From Streptomyces niveus (GTDB lineage Bacteria > Actinomycetota > Actinomycetes > Streptomycetales > Streptomycetaceae), in the NCBI RefSeq assembly GCF_002009175.1, contig NZ_CP018047.1, forward strand, positions 2,852,001 through 2,916,000: 64,000 nucleotides of DNA, written 5' to 3'. The position numbers and the translations under genes were made by a program. Shown here piece by piece: positions 8,044-15,433 of this stretch (positions within the stretch are counted from its first letter, which is position 1; every line of letters begins with the position of its first letter). The notes beneath the pieces are model-generated. The model ran no database searches. It worked only from the letters and a program-made list of their open reading frames with translations, and had not been told where the DNA came from.

Positions 8044-8973
8044 TCAGACCGCCACGGGCTGTGCGCCGTCCGCGGCCTCGGCGACGACACCGGCGACCCG
8101 GCGGAGCTTCTTCATCGGGCCGAGCTCCGACTCGTAGACCTTCTTGACGCCGTCACCGAGGGACGCCTCGATGGTGCGGATGTCGCGCACGAGGCGGGTG
8201 AGGCCACCCGGCTCGACGGAGGCGGCCTGGTCGGAGCCCCACATGGCGCGGTCGAGCGTGATGTGGCGCTCGACGAAGGCGGCGCCGAGGGCGACGGCGG
8301 CGAGGGTGGTCTGGAGACCGGTCTCGTGGCCGCTGTAGCCGATCGGCACGTTCGGGAACTCGGCCTGGAGGGTGTTGATGACCCGCAGGTTCAGCTCCTC
8401 GGCCTTGGCCGGGTACGTCGAGGTGGCGTGGCAGAGAAGGATGTTCTCGCTGCCGAGGACCTCGACCGCGTGCCGGATCTGCTTCGGCGTCGACATGCCG
8501 GTGGAGAGGATGACGGTGCGGCCGGTGGCGCGCAGGGCGCGCAGCAGCTCGTCGTCGGTGAGCGACGCGGAGGCCACCTTGTGCGCGGGCACGTCGAACT
8601 TCTCCAGGAAGGCGACGGCCTCGGTGTCCCACGGGGAGGCGAACCAGTCGATGCCGCGCTTCTTGCAGTGCTCGTCGATGGTGCGGTACTCGTCCTCGCC
8701 GAACTCGACGCGGTGGCGGTAGTCGATGTAGGTCATCCGGCCCCAGGGGGTGTCGCGCTCGATGTCCCACTGGTCGCGCGGGGTGCAGATCTCGGGGGTG
8801 CGCTTCTGGAACTTGACGGCGTCGCAGCCGGCCTCGGCGGCGGCGTCGATCAGCGCGAGCGCGTTGTCGATGTCGCCGTTGTGGTTGATCCCGATCTCAC
8901 CGGTCACGTAGACGGGGCGGCCGGGGCCCGCGGTGCGGGTGCCGAGGGTACGCAGACGGGAGTTGGTGCTCAT
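8044..8973 (-). CDS. neuB: NeuB-type nonulosonate (sialic acid / Kdn) synthase without SAF domain
   Basis: This enzyme condenses phosphoenolpyruvate with a hexose or N-acylhexosamine to give a nine-carbon 2-keto sugar acid. The TIM-barrel features are 'GEIGINHNGD' (residues 25-34), 'AVKFQKR', 'FASPWDTEAVAFLEK', 'HKVASASLTDDELLRAL', 'VILSTGMST', 'CHATSTYPA', 'IGYSGHETG' and 'VERHITLDRAMWGSD'. The segment usually written GPDH...S is 'GSDQAAS' here. At 309 residues it stops soon after the barrel, whereas NeuB enzymes usually run to about 340-350 residues with a C-terminal SAF/antifreeze-like domain that contributes an active-site Arg. The ATG at 8973 follows AAGGAA, and the gene sits 11 nt after neuA. 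No NeuC epimerase is nearby, which favours a mannose-derived product (Kdn). Confidence 0.88.
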   Translation of the reverse strand: MSTNSRLRTLGTRTAGPGRPVYVTGEIGINHNGDIDNALALIDAAAEAGCDAVKFQKRTPEICTPRDQWDIERDTPWGRMTYIDYRHRVEFGEDEYRTIDEHCKKRGIDWFASPWDTEAVAFLEKFDVPAHKVASASLTDDELLRALRATGRTVILSTGMSTPKQIRHAVEVLGSENILLCHATSTYPAKAEELNLRVINTLQAEFPNVPIGYSGHETGLQTTLAAVALGAAFVERHITLDRAMWGSDQAASVEPGGLTRLVRDIRTIEASLGDGVKKVYESELGPMKKLRRVAGVVAEAADGAQPVAV

Positions 8974-8984
8974 GAGGGGGTTCC

Positions 8985-10202
8985 TTAACTTTCCGAGGTG
9001 TCGGCAGTGGTGCCGTGGGGGGTAGCGGGGGTGTTGACGTCCAGACCGGGACCGAGGAGCCAGGTCGCGATCTCGCGGATCGCGCCGGCGCCGCCGGGGG
9101 TTGTCGTGACGGCACGCGCCGCCGCGCGTACGGCGTCGTGAGCGCTCGCTACGGCCACCGGCCAGCCGGCGAGCGCGAAGCACGGGAGGTCGTTGACGTC
9201 GTTGCCGACGTACAGCACCCGGTCGGGTGTGACTCCGTGCTCGTCGCACCACTGCTTCAGTGCGAGGTCCTTGCGGTCGATGCCGTGGAGCACCGGCACG
9301 CGCAGCTTGCGGGCGCGTGCGGCGACGACCGGGTTCTGCTCGGTGGAGAGGATGAGCAGTTCCAGGCCGGCGCGGCGGAGGGCGGCGATGCCGAGGCCGT
9401 CACCGCGGTGTACGGCGACGGTCTCGCGGCCCTCCGAGTCGACCAGCACCCGGTCGTCGGTCTGGGTGCCGTCGAAGTCGAGGACGACCGCGTCGATGTC
9501 CGCGCGGCCGGGGAGCGAGGGAGTGTCCAGGAGGGGCGCGAGGGCGCGGGCGCGCTCCAGGTCGTGCGGGTCGTCGATCTCCAGGACCCGCTCGGGGTCG
9601 GTGGAGACGAGTTCCGTGCGGCCGAAGAAGCGGTGTCCGGCCTCGCGGAAGCCTTCGGCGCGCATCGCGTAGGCGGCGCCGGTCTCCAGGAACTCCTGGG
9701 GGCGGTCCTGCCTGCGGGGGCGGTTCGACTTGTCGTGGTTGACGCCGAAGCCGTCGCTCTCGGAGCGCCAGATGAAGCCGTGGGTCGGGGCGACGGTCAG
9801 CGCGCTGTCGGCGCCGCCCTCGGTGACGGCGGACACGACGCCGTCGAGGTCGCCCGGGGTGATGAAGGGGCTGGTGCACTGCACGAGCAGGACCACGTCG
9901 GTGCGGTGGGCGGCGCCGCGCATCGCGCCGTACGCGTCCATCGCGTGCAGGACGGCGGCCTCGCTGGTCGCGGTGTCCCCGGCGATGGCGGCCGGGCGCA
10001 GGACGACCTCGGCCCCGGCGGCGCGGGCGGCGTCGGCGATGGCCGCGTCGTCCGTGGAGACGACGACGTCGGTCACCTGACGCGCGGCCCGGCAGGCCCG
10101 GACGGCCCGTACGACGAGGGGGACACCGCCGACCTGGGCGAGGTTCTTGGCGGGGACGCCCTTGGATCCACCGCGGGCGGGGATCACGGCGAGGACGGTC
10201 AT
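8985..10202 (-). CDS. neuA: CMP-nonulosonate synthetase fused to a KdsC-like HAD phosphatase
   Basis: This bifunctional 405-residue protein has residues 1-225 as an acylneuraminate cytidylyltransferase, with the CTP loop 'ARGGSKGVPAKN' (9-20), 'QCTSPFITPGDLD' and 'ETGAAYAM'. Residues 236-380 are a HAD phosphatase of the KdsC/NeuA-C type, with motif I 'DFDGTQTDD' (D242, D244) and motif IV 'GNDVNDLPCF'. It should activate the NeuB product with CTP, and may dephosphorylate a 9-phosphate first. The ATG at 10202 has AAGGAG 8 nt upstream. A second in-frame GTG at 10529 overlaps the stop of the preceding gene as GTGA and would add a 109-residue Ala/Pro-rich extension; I prefer 10202. Fusion of these two domains is also known in vertebrate CMAS. 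Confidence 0.88.
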   Translation of the reverse strand: MTVLAVIPARGGSKGVPAKNLAQVGGVPLVVRAVRACRAARQVTDVVVSTDDAAIADAARAAGAEVVLRPAAIAGDTATSEAAVLHAMDAYGAMRGAAHRTDVVLLVQCTSPFITPGDLDGVVSAVTEGGADSALTVAPTHGFIWRSESDGFGVNHDKSNRPRRQDRPQEFLETGAAYAMRAEGFREAGHRFFGRTELVSTDPERVLEIDDPHDLERARALAPLLDTPSLPGRADIDAVVLDFDGTQTDDRVLVDSEGRETVAVHRGDGLGIAALRRAGLELLILSTEQNPVVAARARKLRVPVLHGIDRKDLALKQWCDEHGVTPDRVLYVGNDVNDLPCFALAGWPVAVASAHDAVRAAARAVTTTPGGAGAIREIATWLLGPGLDVNTPATPHGTTADTSES

Positions 10203-10525
10203 GGACGGGTCTCCTTGCTTCACTGCGTCGTGCTTGATCTCCGCGCCCGGACGCTCGTCCACGACGCTCGCCCCCTGCGCGGTCCAGCCGGACCACCCGT
10301 ATCCGGCAAGCACGTCGGCCGGCAGCGGCCGACGGCGTACGCGGGGGGCGGGGTTGGGGGTGGCGGCGCTCGCGGGCGCCGGCGGGTTGCCGTCCTGCGC
10401 GAGCACGGCGGTCGCGGACGCGGCATCGGCGGACACCCGGACACCGGCGCCGGGCGCGAGCGCGGCGGTCGCGGACGACCACGCCTCCCCGCCGTTCGCC
10501 GCCGCCGGGCGCGGCGCCGGGGCCG
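10203..10525 (-). other. Spacer open in frame with neuA; possible N-terminal extension
   Basis: The 323 bases between the DUF6716-type gene and the neuA ATG stay open in the neuA frame from GTG 10529, which overlaps the previous TGA. The implied peptide is Ala/Pro/Gly-rich, then reads 'LAGYGWSGWTAQGASVVDE' before neuA. It could be a coupled leader, an unstructured N-terminal tail or simply a spacer. No promoter or hairpin was recognised. Confidence 0.45.
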
Positions 10526-11851
10526 TCACAGCTCGCCCATTCGGCGGATCACCGGGGCCACGCGCTGGACGCCGTGGCGGTAGGCGCCGCGGGCCGCCGC
10601 GCGGACCGTGTCGCGGACCACGCGGCGGACGCCGGTCGTGGACGCCTGCGCCGTGCGGTTCGACGCCGTCAGCGGGGTGCCGTCGGGTGCCAGGTGGTAG
10701 CGGGCGAGGAGGCCCGGCAGATAGCCGGGTGCCGTGATCGCCGTGTAGTACGGGGTGATCGGCGGCAGTTCGCCGTCGGCCAGCAGCTTCGCGACGCGCT
10801 CGCGGGCCGTGTCGAACGCGGAGGCGTAACTGCCGTCGGCGGCGACGCCCTGCCGGTCGGCCCAGACGGGGTCGGCCTTCGGCCGCTGCCCGCCGTCGAG
10901 CTGGTCCCAGGAGGCGAGGCAGCCGGAGCCGATGAAGTGGTGGTTGCCGAGCGGTTCGCGGATCCCGAGGTCGGTGAGGATCGCGGTGGGGATACGGCGG
11001 TGCAGGGACTCCAGCGCGGCCGTCGAGGAGACGGTGACCAGCAGGTCGGTGCCGTCCAGGACCTCGCCCATGTTCCCGTACACCAGGCGGAAGTTGGGCG
11101 GCAGTCCGCCGGGCAGCTTCTCGGCGAGGCGCTGGTACGGGTACTCCTCGACGTGCGTGGTCTGCTCCCCCACGCGGCTGCGCAGCTTCAGCAGGACCTC
11201 GCGGCGCGGGTGCAGCCTCGCGTGCTCGACCAGCCGCCGCAGCAGATACGCGCGGTCGGCGCGGGTCAGCGGGACGGACGGCTGGGCCGCGAAGACGACC
11301 GTGTCCCTGCTCTCTTCGGGGGCGTAGCGCGCGCCGCCGAGGAAGGGCAGCGCGGCCTCGGTCACGGAGCCGGAGTCGGCGCCCACGCCCTCGTACACGG
11401 CGCGGAAACGCTGCGCGTCGTGGCGGGAGTTGGCGAGGACGATGTCCGCGCCGTGGCGCAGCAGGAGCCCGTCGGAGAGCTTCTCGTAGACGACACCGAC
11501 GTAGCCGGTGACGAGCGCGGGCCGGTCGGGCAGGCCCAGCGCGGATATCCCGTGCAGCATGGCCTGTACGGCGCCGCCGACGAGGGCGAGGACGACGACG
11601 TCGTACGTCTCCTCGCGCAGCACGTCCAGGAACTCGGTCCCCGTCATCTCGCGCAGCGCGTCCGCCTCGGCCCCCACCTCCGCGAGCTGGCGGGCCGTGG
11701 GCGTCGCTCGTCCGCGCAGCAGGAATCCGCTGAGCTCGATGTCGCGGTCGTCGGGTGCGATGCGGCGCGCGGTCAGCGCGCCCCACTTCCACCGTGTGTC
11801 GGAGTCGGCGAGCACGGCGACCCGGACCGCTTTGCTGGTACGTGATGGCAC
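10526..11851 (-). CDS. DUF6716-type putative glycosyltransferase
   Basis: This 441-residue protein resembles the actinobacterial family annotated as 'putative glycosyltransferase' (DUF6716). It begins 'RVAVLADSDTRWKWGALTA', with 'YVGVVYEKLSDGLLLRHGADIVLANS' split over the N-terminal half, and 'LLVTVSSTAALESLHRRIPTA' in the C-terminal half, which recalls the Ser/Thr motif of CMP-sugar GT-B transferases. A basic C-terminal tail follows residue 400. It is the first gene of the minus operon leading to neuA, neuB and a polysialyltransferase-like gene. I choose GTG 11851 because a TAACGT -10 box stands exactly 7 nt upstream and no Shine-Dalgarno is present, which suggests leaderless translation. 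An acceptor-priming role in polymer assembly is inference. Confidence 0.75.
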   Translation of the reverse strand: MPSRTSKAVRVAVLADSDTRWKWGALTARRIAPDDRDIELSGFLLRGRATPTARQLAEVGAEADALREMTGTEFLDVLREETYDVVVLALVGGAVQAMLHGISALGLPDRPALVTGYVGVVYEKLSDGLLLRHGADIVLANSRHDAQRFRAVYEGVGADSGSVTEAALPFLGGARYAPEESRDTVVFAAQPSVPLTRADRAYLLRRLVEHARLHPRREVLLKLRSRVGEQTTHVEEYPYQRLAEKLPGGLPPNFRLVYGNMGEVLDGTDLLVTVSSTAALESLHRRIPTAILTDLGIREPLGNHHFIGSGCLASWDQLDGGQRPKADPVWADRQGVAADGSYASAFDTARERVAKLLADGELPPITPYYTAITAPGYLPGLLARYHLAPDGTPLTASNRTAQASTTGVRRVVRDTVRAAARGAYRHGVQRVAPVIRRMGEL

Positions 11852-11858
11852 GTGTTGG

Positions 11859-11864
11859 ACGTTA
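11859..11864 (-). promoter_or_regulatory. -10 box of a leaderless promoter (glycopolymer operon)
   Basis: TAACGT on the minus strand ends 7 nt before GTG 11851, placing the transcript start at the start codon. No clear TTGACA-like -35 is visible at 16-19 nt. Confidence 0.5.
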
Positions 11865-12025
11865 GGAAGACATGGGGATTGGCGGCCCAACGCAGCAGCA
11901 ATAAAGGGTTAACAGAGGGTCGACGGAGAGCGAAATGGCTCAGGAACGGACTTGGTTAACCATTCCGCCATCCGTCGTTCACCTGGCATCCTCGCGGATG
12001 TCGGAACGAATGCCGGGCCGCCCCA

Positions 12026-12031
12026 TAGCGT
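12026..12031 (+). promoter_or_regulatory. -10 box of a leaderless promoter (GT2 gene)
   Basis: TAGCGT ends 7 nt before GTG 12039. The region 11852-12038 is the shared divergent promoter region of the two glycopolymer transcripts and is slightly AT-richer than its surroundings around 11900-11970. Confidence 0.5.
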
Positions 12032-12038
12032 CCACGGC

Positions 12039-13019
12039 GTGGTCAAGCTCTCTGTCGTCGTGCCGTTCTACAACGTGCAGACATACGTCCCCGAAACCCT
12101 CCGGAGCCTCGCGGCGAACACGCGAAAGGATTTCGAGTTCCTGCTCGTCGACGACTGCTCGACCGACGGCACCCCCGAACTCCTGCGGCGCGCGGAACGC
12201 GAGCTGCCCGGCGCGGTCCTGCTGAGACACGAGAAGAACGGCGGACTGGCCACCGCGCGCAACACCGGTCTCGACGCCTCACGTGGTGAATACATCACCT
12301 ATCTCGACGGCGACGACTGGGTGAAGCCCGGCTACTACGAGAGCCTGCTGGCCACCGTCGAGGGCCTGGGCTGCGATTTCGTCCGTACCGACCACGTCCA
12401 GTTCACCGGCAGGGCCCGTACGGTGCACCGCGTCCCGGTCGGCCCGCGCGGCGAGGTCCTGAAGCCGCGCGAGACGATCCTGCCCGCGGACAGGACGACG
12501 TCGGTGGATTACGCGTACGCCTGGGCCGGCATCTACCACCGGCGCCTCGCCGACCGGGGACTGCTGCACTTCACGGACGGACTGCGGACCGCCGAGGACC
12601 GGCCGTGGATCTGGCGGCTGCACCGCGAGGCGGAGTCGTTCGCCGCGGTGGGACTGCTCGGGATCTTCTACCGGCGCGGTGTCGCCTCCTCCCTCACCCA
12701 GATCGGCGACGTACGGCAGCTGGACTTCATCCGCGCTTTCGACCAGGTCGTGGAGGAAACGGCGGCGGACCCCGAAGGCGAGCGTTTTCTGCTGAAGGCG
12801 GTACGAACGTATCTGGCCATCATTTCGCACCACCTGGCGGCGAAAGAACGATTCGAACCCGCCGTGGCCCGGAAATTGCGCACGATGAGCGCCGCCGCGA
12901 TGAAACGGCTGCCGCAGGACGTACTGAGAGAAGCGCTGAATTCGATGGACCTGGACCGTTCGACCCAGTTGCGCCGGCTGCGAAGGCGCCAGGGCGCGAG
13001 CGGAAAGGCGGCGGCCTGA
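12039..13019 (+). CDS. Family 2 glycosyltransferase
   Basis: This GT-A inverting transferase has 326 residues and begins 'MVKLSVVVPFYNVQTYVPE'. The nucleotide-binding loop 'LLVDDCSTDGTPELL' and the metal-binding 'YLDGDDWVKP' (DxD type) are intact, with 'LATARNTGLDASRGEYI' between them. The basic C-terminus ends in 'LRRLRRRQGASGKAAA'. The start is GTG 12039, where the fold begins; longer in-frame starts add unrelated residues. No ribosome site is present, but a -10 box lies 7 nt away. Its TGA overlaps the ATG of the next gene by one base, so the two are co-translated. It may make the linkage unit or a side chain of the surface polymer. Confidence 0.85.
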   Translation: MVKLSVVVPFYNVQTYVPETLRSLAANTRKDFEFLLVDDCSTDGTPELLRRAERELPGAVLLRHEKNGGLATARNTGLDASRGEYITYLDGDDWVKPGYYESLLATVEGLGCDFVRTDHVQFTGRARTVHRVPVGPRGEVLKPRETILPADRTTSVDYAYAWAGIYHRRLADRGLLHFTDGLRTAEDRPWIWRLHREAESFAAVGLLGIFYRRGVASSLTQIGDVRQLDFIRAFDQVVEETAADPEGERFLLKAVRTYLAIISHHLAAKERFEPAVARKLRTMSAAAMKRLPQDVLREALNSMDLDRSTQLRRLRRRQGASGKAAA

Positions 13020-14371
13020 TGACGACGCTCTCTCCCGGCGGCCGTACGACGCGGGTGTTCTACGCCTCCACCCTGTACGGCGCCGCCACGCTGACCGCCG
13101 CGATCGACGCGGGGCTCTTCCCGGCGGTCGACCGGACCGTCCTGGTCGTGAGCAACAACGCCGGAACGCCCGAACTGACCCCGGCCGTCCACGAGATGCC
13201 GGGCTTCGAGCGGCTGCGCCAGCGGTTCGACTCCGTGCTGTCGTGGAACGAGACGATCGCGCCGTTCCACCCCGCAGGCTGGGTCCCCCGCGAGGACGAC
13301 CTGCCGATCTGGGAGCGTCATCTGCGGCTCGCCTGGGGTCTGGGTGACGACTCGGTGGAGCTGGTCCTCGAATCGATCCAGGTCAGCCCGGCGCTCACGC
13401 TCGCGGAGATCTTCACGGCCGCCCGGATCGAGGTGTACGCGGACGGGCTGATGAGCTACGGCCCCACCCGTAACCGGCTCGATCTCCAGGTGGGCGCGCG
13501 GATACGCCGGCTGCTGCACCTCGATCTCGTACCGGGCCTGGTGCCGCTGCTGCTCACCGAGTTCGGCGTCCCGTCCGAGACGGTGCCGACCACGGCCTTC
13601 CTGCGGGTGCTGGACCAGCTGGCCGACACGGCGACGGACTTCGGGACCCCCGACGTACCTCCCGCGCTGCTGCTGGGCCAGTACCTCTCCACGCTGGGCA
13701 TCATCACCGAGCGCGAGGAGGAGGACCTGCACATCCGGATGGTGCGGGGCGTGGTCGAACTCGGCCATAAGCACGTGGTGTTCAAACCGCACCCCACCGC
13801 GCCGGCGATCTGGTCGCGACGGCTGGAGGAGGAGGCGTCGAGGCTCGGTGCCCGGCTGACCGTGCTGGACAGCCCGGTTCTCGCCGAGGTGCTGTACCGG
13901 AGGCTGAAGCCGGCCCTGGTCGTCGGCTGCTTCTCGACGGCGCTGTTCACGGCGTCGGCGTTCTTCGGCATCCCGGTGGCGCGCACCGGCACGGACATGC
14001 TGCTCGACCGGCTCTCGCCGTTCCAGAACAGCAACCGGGTGCCGGTCACGCTGGTGGACGCGCTGGTCCCGCCGCTGGAAGACGACGATACGTACCGGCC
14101 CGAGCCGAGTCCCGCAGAGCTGGTCACGGCCGTCGGCTTCACGATGCAGCCGCAGATGCACCCGGAGCTGCGGCCGGCGGCGGAGAGCTTCCTGGCGGCG
14201 CGGCTGGACCCGCACACACTGCGCTACTTCAAGCGCCGCCGCCTCACGACGCTCGGGCTGCCGGGCGCGGTCGGCCCGCAGCTCGTGCGCATCCCGCAGA
14301 ACGCGGCGGCGCAGCGTGTGGTCCGCCGGGCGCGACGCCTACGGCGTGCGGTGCTGCGGCTGCGCGCGTAG
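13019..14371 (+). CDS. Alpha-2,8-polysialyltransferase-family protein
   Basis: This 450-residue GT-B enzyme has both diagnostic elements of bacterial polysialyltransferases: the HP motif in 'HVVFKPHPTAPAIW' and the Ser-rich motif in 'VVGCFSTALFTASAFFG'. N-terminal 'VFYASTLYGAATLTAAIDAG' and 'IEVYADGLMSYGPTRN' also fit the family. The last 50 residues are strongly basic, as in membrane-associated capsule polymerases. It starts at ATG 13019, sharing one base with the stop of the GT2 gene (TGATG). It probably polymerises CMP-activated nonulosonate; linkage and chain composition cannot be told from sequence. A short G+C hairpin-like stretch follows at 14380-14430, resembling the terminator at 15355-15404. 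Confidence 0.82.
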   Translation: MTTLSPGGRTTRVFYASTLYGAATLTAAIDAGLFPAVDRTVLVVSNNAGTPELTPAVHEMPGFERLRQRFDSVLSWNETIAPFHPAGWVPREDDLPIWERHLRLAWGLGDDSVELVLESIQVSPALTLAEIFTAARIEVYADGLMSYGPTRNRLDLQVGARIRRLLHLDLVPGLVPLLLTEFGVPSETVPTTAFLRVLDQLADTATDFGTPDVPPALLLGQYLSTLGIITEREEEDLHIRMVRGVVELGHKHVVFKPHPTAPAIWSRRLEEEASRLGARLTVLDSPVLAEVLYRRLKPALVVGCFSTALFTASAFFGIPVARTGTDMLLDRLSPFQNSNRVPVTLVDALVPPLEDDDTYRPEPSPAELVTAVGFTMQPQMHPELRPAAESFLAARLDPHTLRYFKRRRLTTLGLPGAVGPQLVRIPQNAAAQRVVRRARRLRRAVLRLRA

Positions 14372-14456
14372 CGTTTCGTCAACCGGCGGACGGGCCGGCG
14401 GTGCGCTCGGTCGCCGGACGGGCCTGTGACGACCGGTGATTGAGTGTCAAGTCGCC

Positions 14457-14470
14457 TTTTCAGGTGAAAA
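14457..14470. promoter_or_regulatory. Inverted repeat TTTTCA-GG-TGAAAA, candidate operator
   Basis: This perfect 6-bp inverted repeat with a 2-nt spacer sits in an unusually AT-rich stretch 75 bp before GTG 14545. A regulator binding here would control the following gene. No regulator is identified. Confidence 0.4.
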
Positions 14471-14544
14471 CGTCCCTTTGGTCCATTTGGCGGAAATCGA
14501 TGCAATAACGCATTCGCTTCCGTCCGACCCGCGTTGTTGGTCAC

Positions 14545-15348
14545 GTGGAACCACGTGAACTCTGGGACCGGAACAGCGTCCTCGCCGAAGCCTTCTGCGC
14601 CAGTGACGAGCAGGTGCGGCAGGCCCAGGCCGTACTGGACGAGGCACAGGCGGAGCGGAGCCGGACGCTCGCCGCGTTCGCCGTCACCGTCGGCAACGAC
14701 GGGGCCGTCGCGGACCTCATGGGGCTGAACGAGCGCGAGGTGCGGCTGGCGCGGCGCACGGTCGGCAAGACCGACGCGCGCCGCGTCGCCGAGGAGCTGC
14801 TGGAGCGCTACCCACAGGCGAGCACGCAGCCGATTCCACAGGCCCAGGCCGTCGTGACGCCACCCGTGCAGCCGCCCGTGCAGCCACCGGCGCAGCCACT
14901 CGTGCAGCCGCAGGAGGAGACGTTCTCCGAGCAGGCGTATCTGCAGCAGGTGCCCCAGGTCGCTCCGGCCGAGGTGCACCTGCCGCATCCGCGTACCGAG
15001 GGCGCCCCGCTCCAGGAGATGACCCACCACCAGGACGGCGCCTCGGCCGTGATCCACACGCCGGAGGCCGAGAACAACCAGGTGGTCTGGTCGTCGAGCA
15101 TGGACTCGGTGCTGCTCTGGAGCTGGCAGTCCGGCCTCGACCTCCAGACGGTGGCGGGCGAACTGGGCCTGGACGTACGGGCGTTGCTGCTGCGCGTGCA
15201 GGCCCTCGCCGACAACGGGATGCTCACCCCGTCCGCCGCCCAGACCGCCGAGGCGAACCGGGCGGGCCGGCACCGCAGACACCACGAGGAGGGGTACGCG
15301 TCGCTGTTCAGCCCCACGGCGACGTTTCCGACGCAGGTGCACTACTGA
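14545..15348 (+). CDS. Conserved hypothetical protein with Pro/Gln repeat linker
   Basis: I do not recognise a named family. The 267-residue product has three parts. Residues 1-90 are helical and charged, with an HTH-like segment 'VADLMGLNEREVRLARRTVG'. Residues 95-125 are a Pro-Gln-Val linker of repeated PPVQ/PxQP units encoded by imperfect 12-15-bp DNA repeats at about 14860-14915. Residues 175-235 are another helical segment with 'LDLQTVAGELGLDVRALLLR'. Both helical ends resemble small DNA-binding folds, so a transcriptional role is possible but unproven. The GTG start has no ribosome site. It stands alone between two glycopolymer units and is closed by a strong hairpin shared with the convergent gene. 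Confidence 0.7.
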   Translation: MEPRELWDRNSVLAEAFCASDEQVRQAQAVLDEAQAERSRTLAAFAVTVGNDGAVADLMGLNEREVRLARRTVGKTDARRVAEELLERYPQASTQPIPQAQAVVTPPVQPPVQPPAQPLVQPQEETFSEQAYLQQVPQVAPAEVHLPHPRTEGAPLQEMTHHQDGASAVIHTPEAENNQVVWSSSMDSVLLWSWQSGLDLQTVAGELGLDVRALLLRVQALADNGMLTPSAAQTAEANRAGRHRRHHEEGYASLFSPTATFPTQVHY

Positions 15349-15354
15349 CCTCGC

Positions 15355-15404
15355 GTCCTCGATCGCCGGACGGGCTCGTTCGAGCCCGTCCGGCGATCGA
15401 GGAC
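15355..15404. terminator. Bidirectional terminator, 23-24-bp perfect stem
   Basis: GTCCTCGATCGCCGGACGGG and the bases after it (15355-15378) pair perfectly with 15381-15404. It lies between the convergent hypothetical gene and the GT8-pyruvyltransferase gene and can terminate both. The core 'GCCGGACGGGC' also occurs at 14380-14430, as is common at Streptomyces gene ends. Confidence 0.85.
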
Positions 15405-15433
15405 GTACCGATTGAGGACGTACCGCCTACGGG

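Noticed and set aside
8985..11792. Single 935-residue open frame covering neuA and upstream
   Set aside because: The part beyond 10529 is the out-of-frame shadow of the DUF6716-type gene; only the portion from 10202 (or 10529) is neuA.
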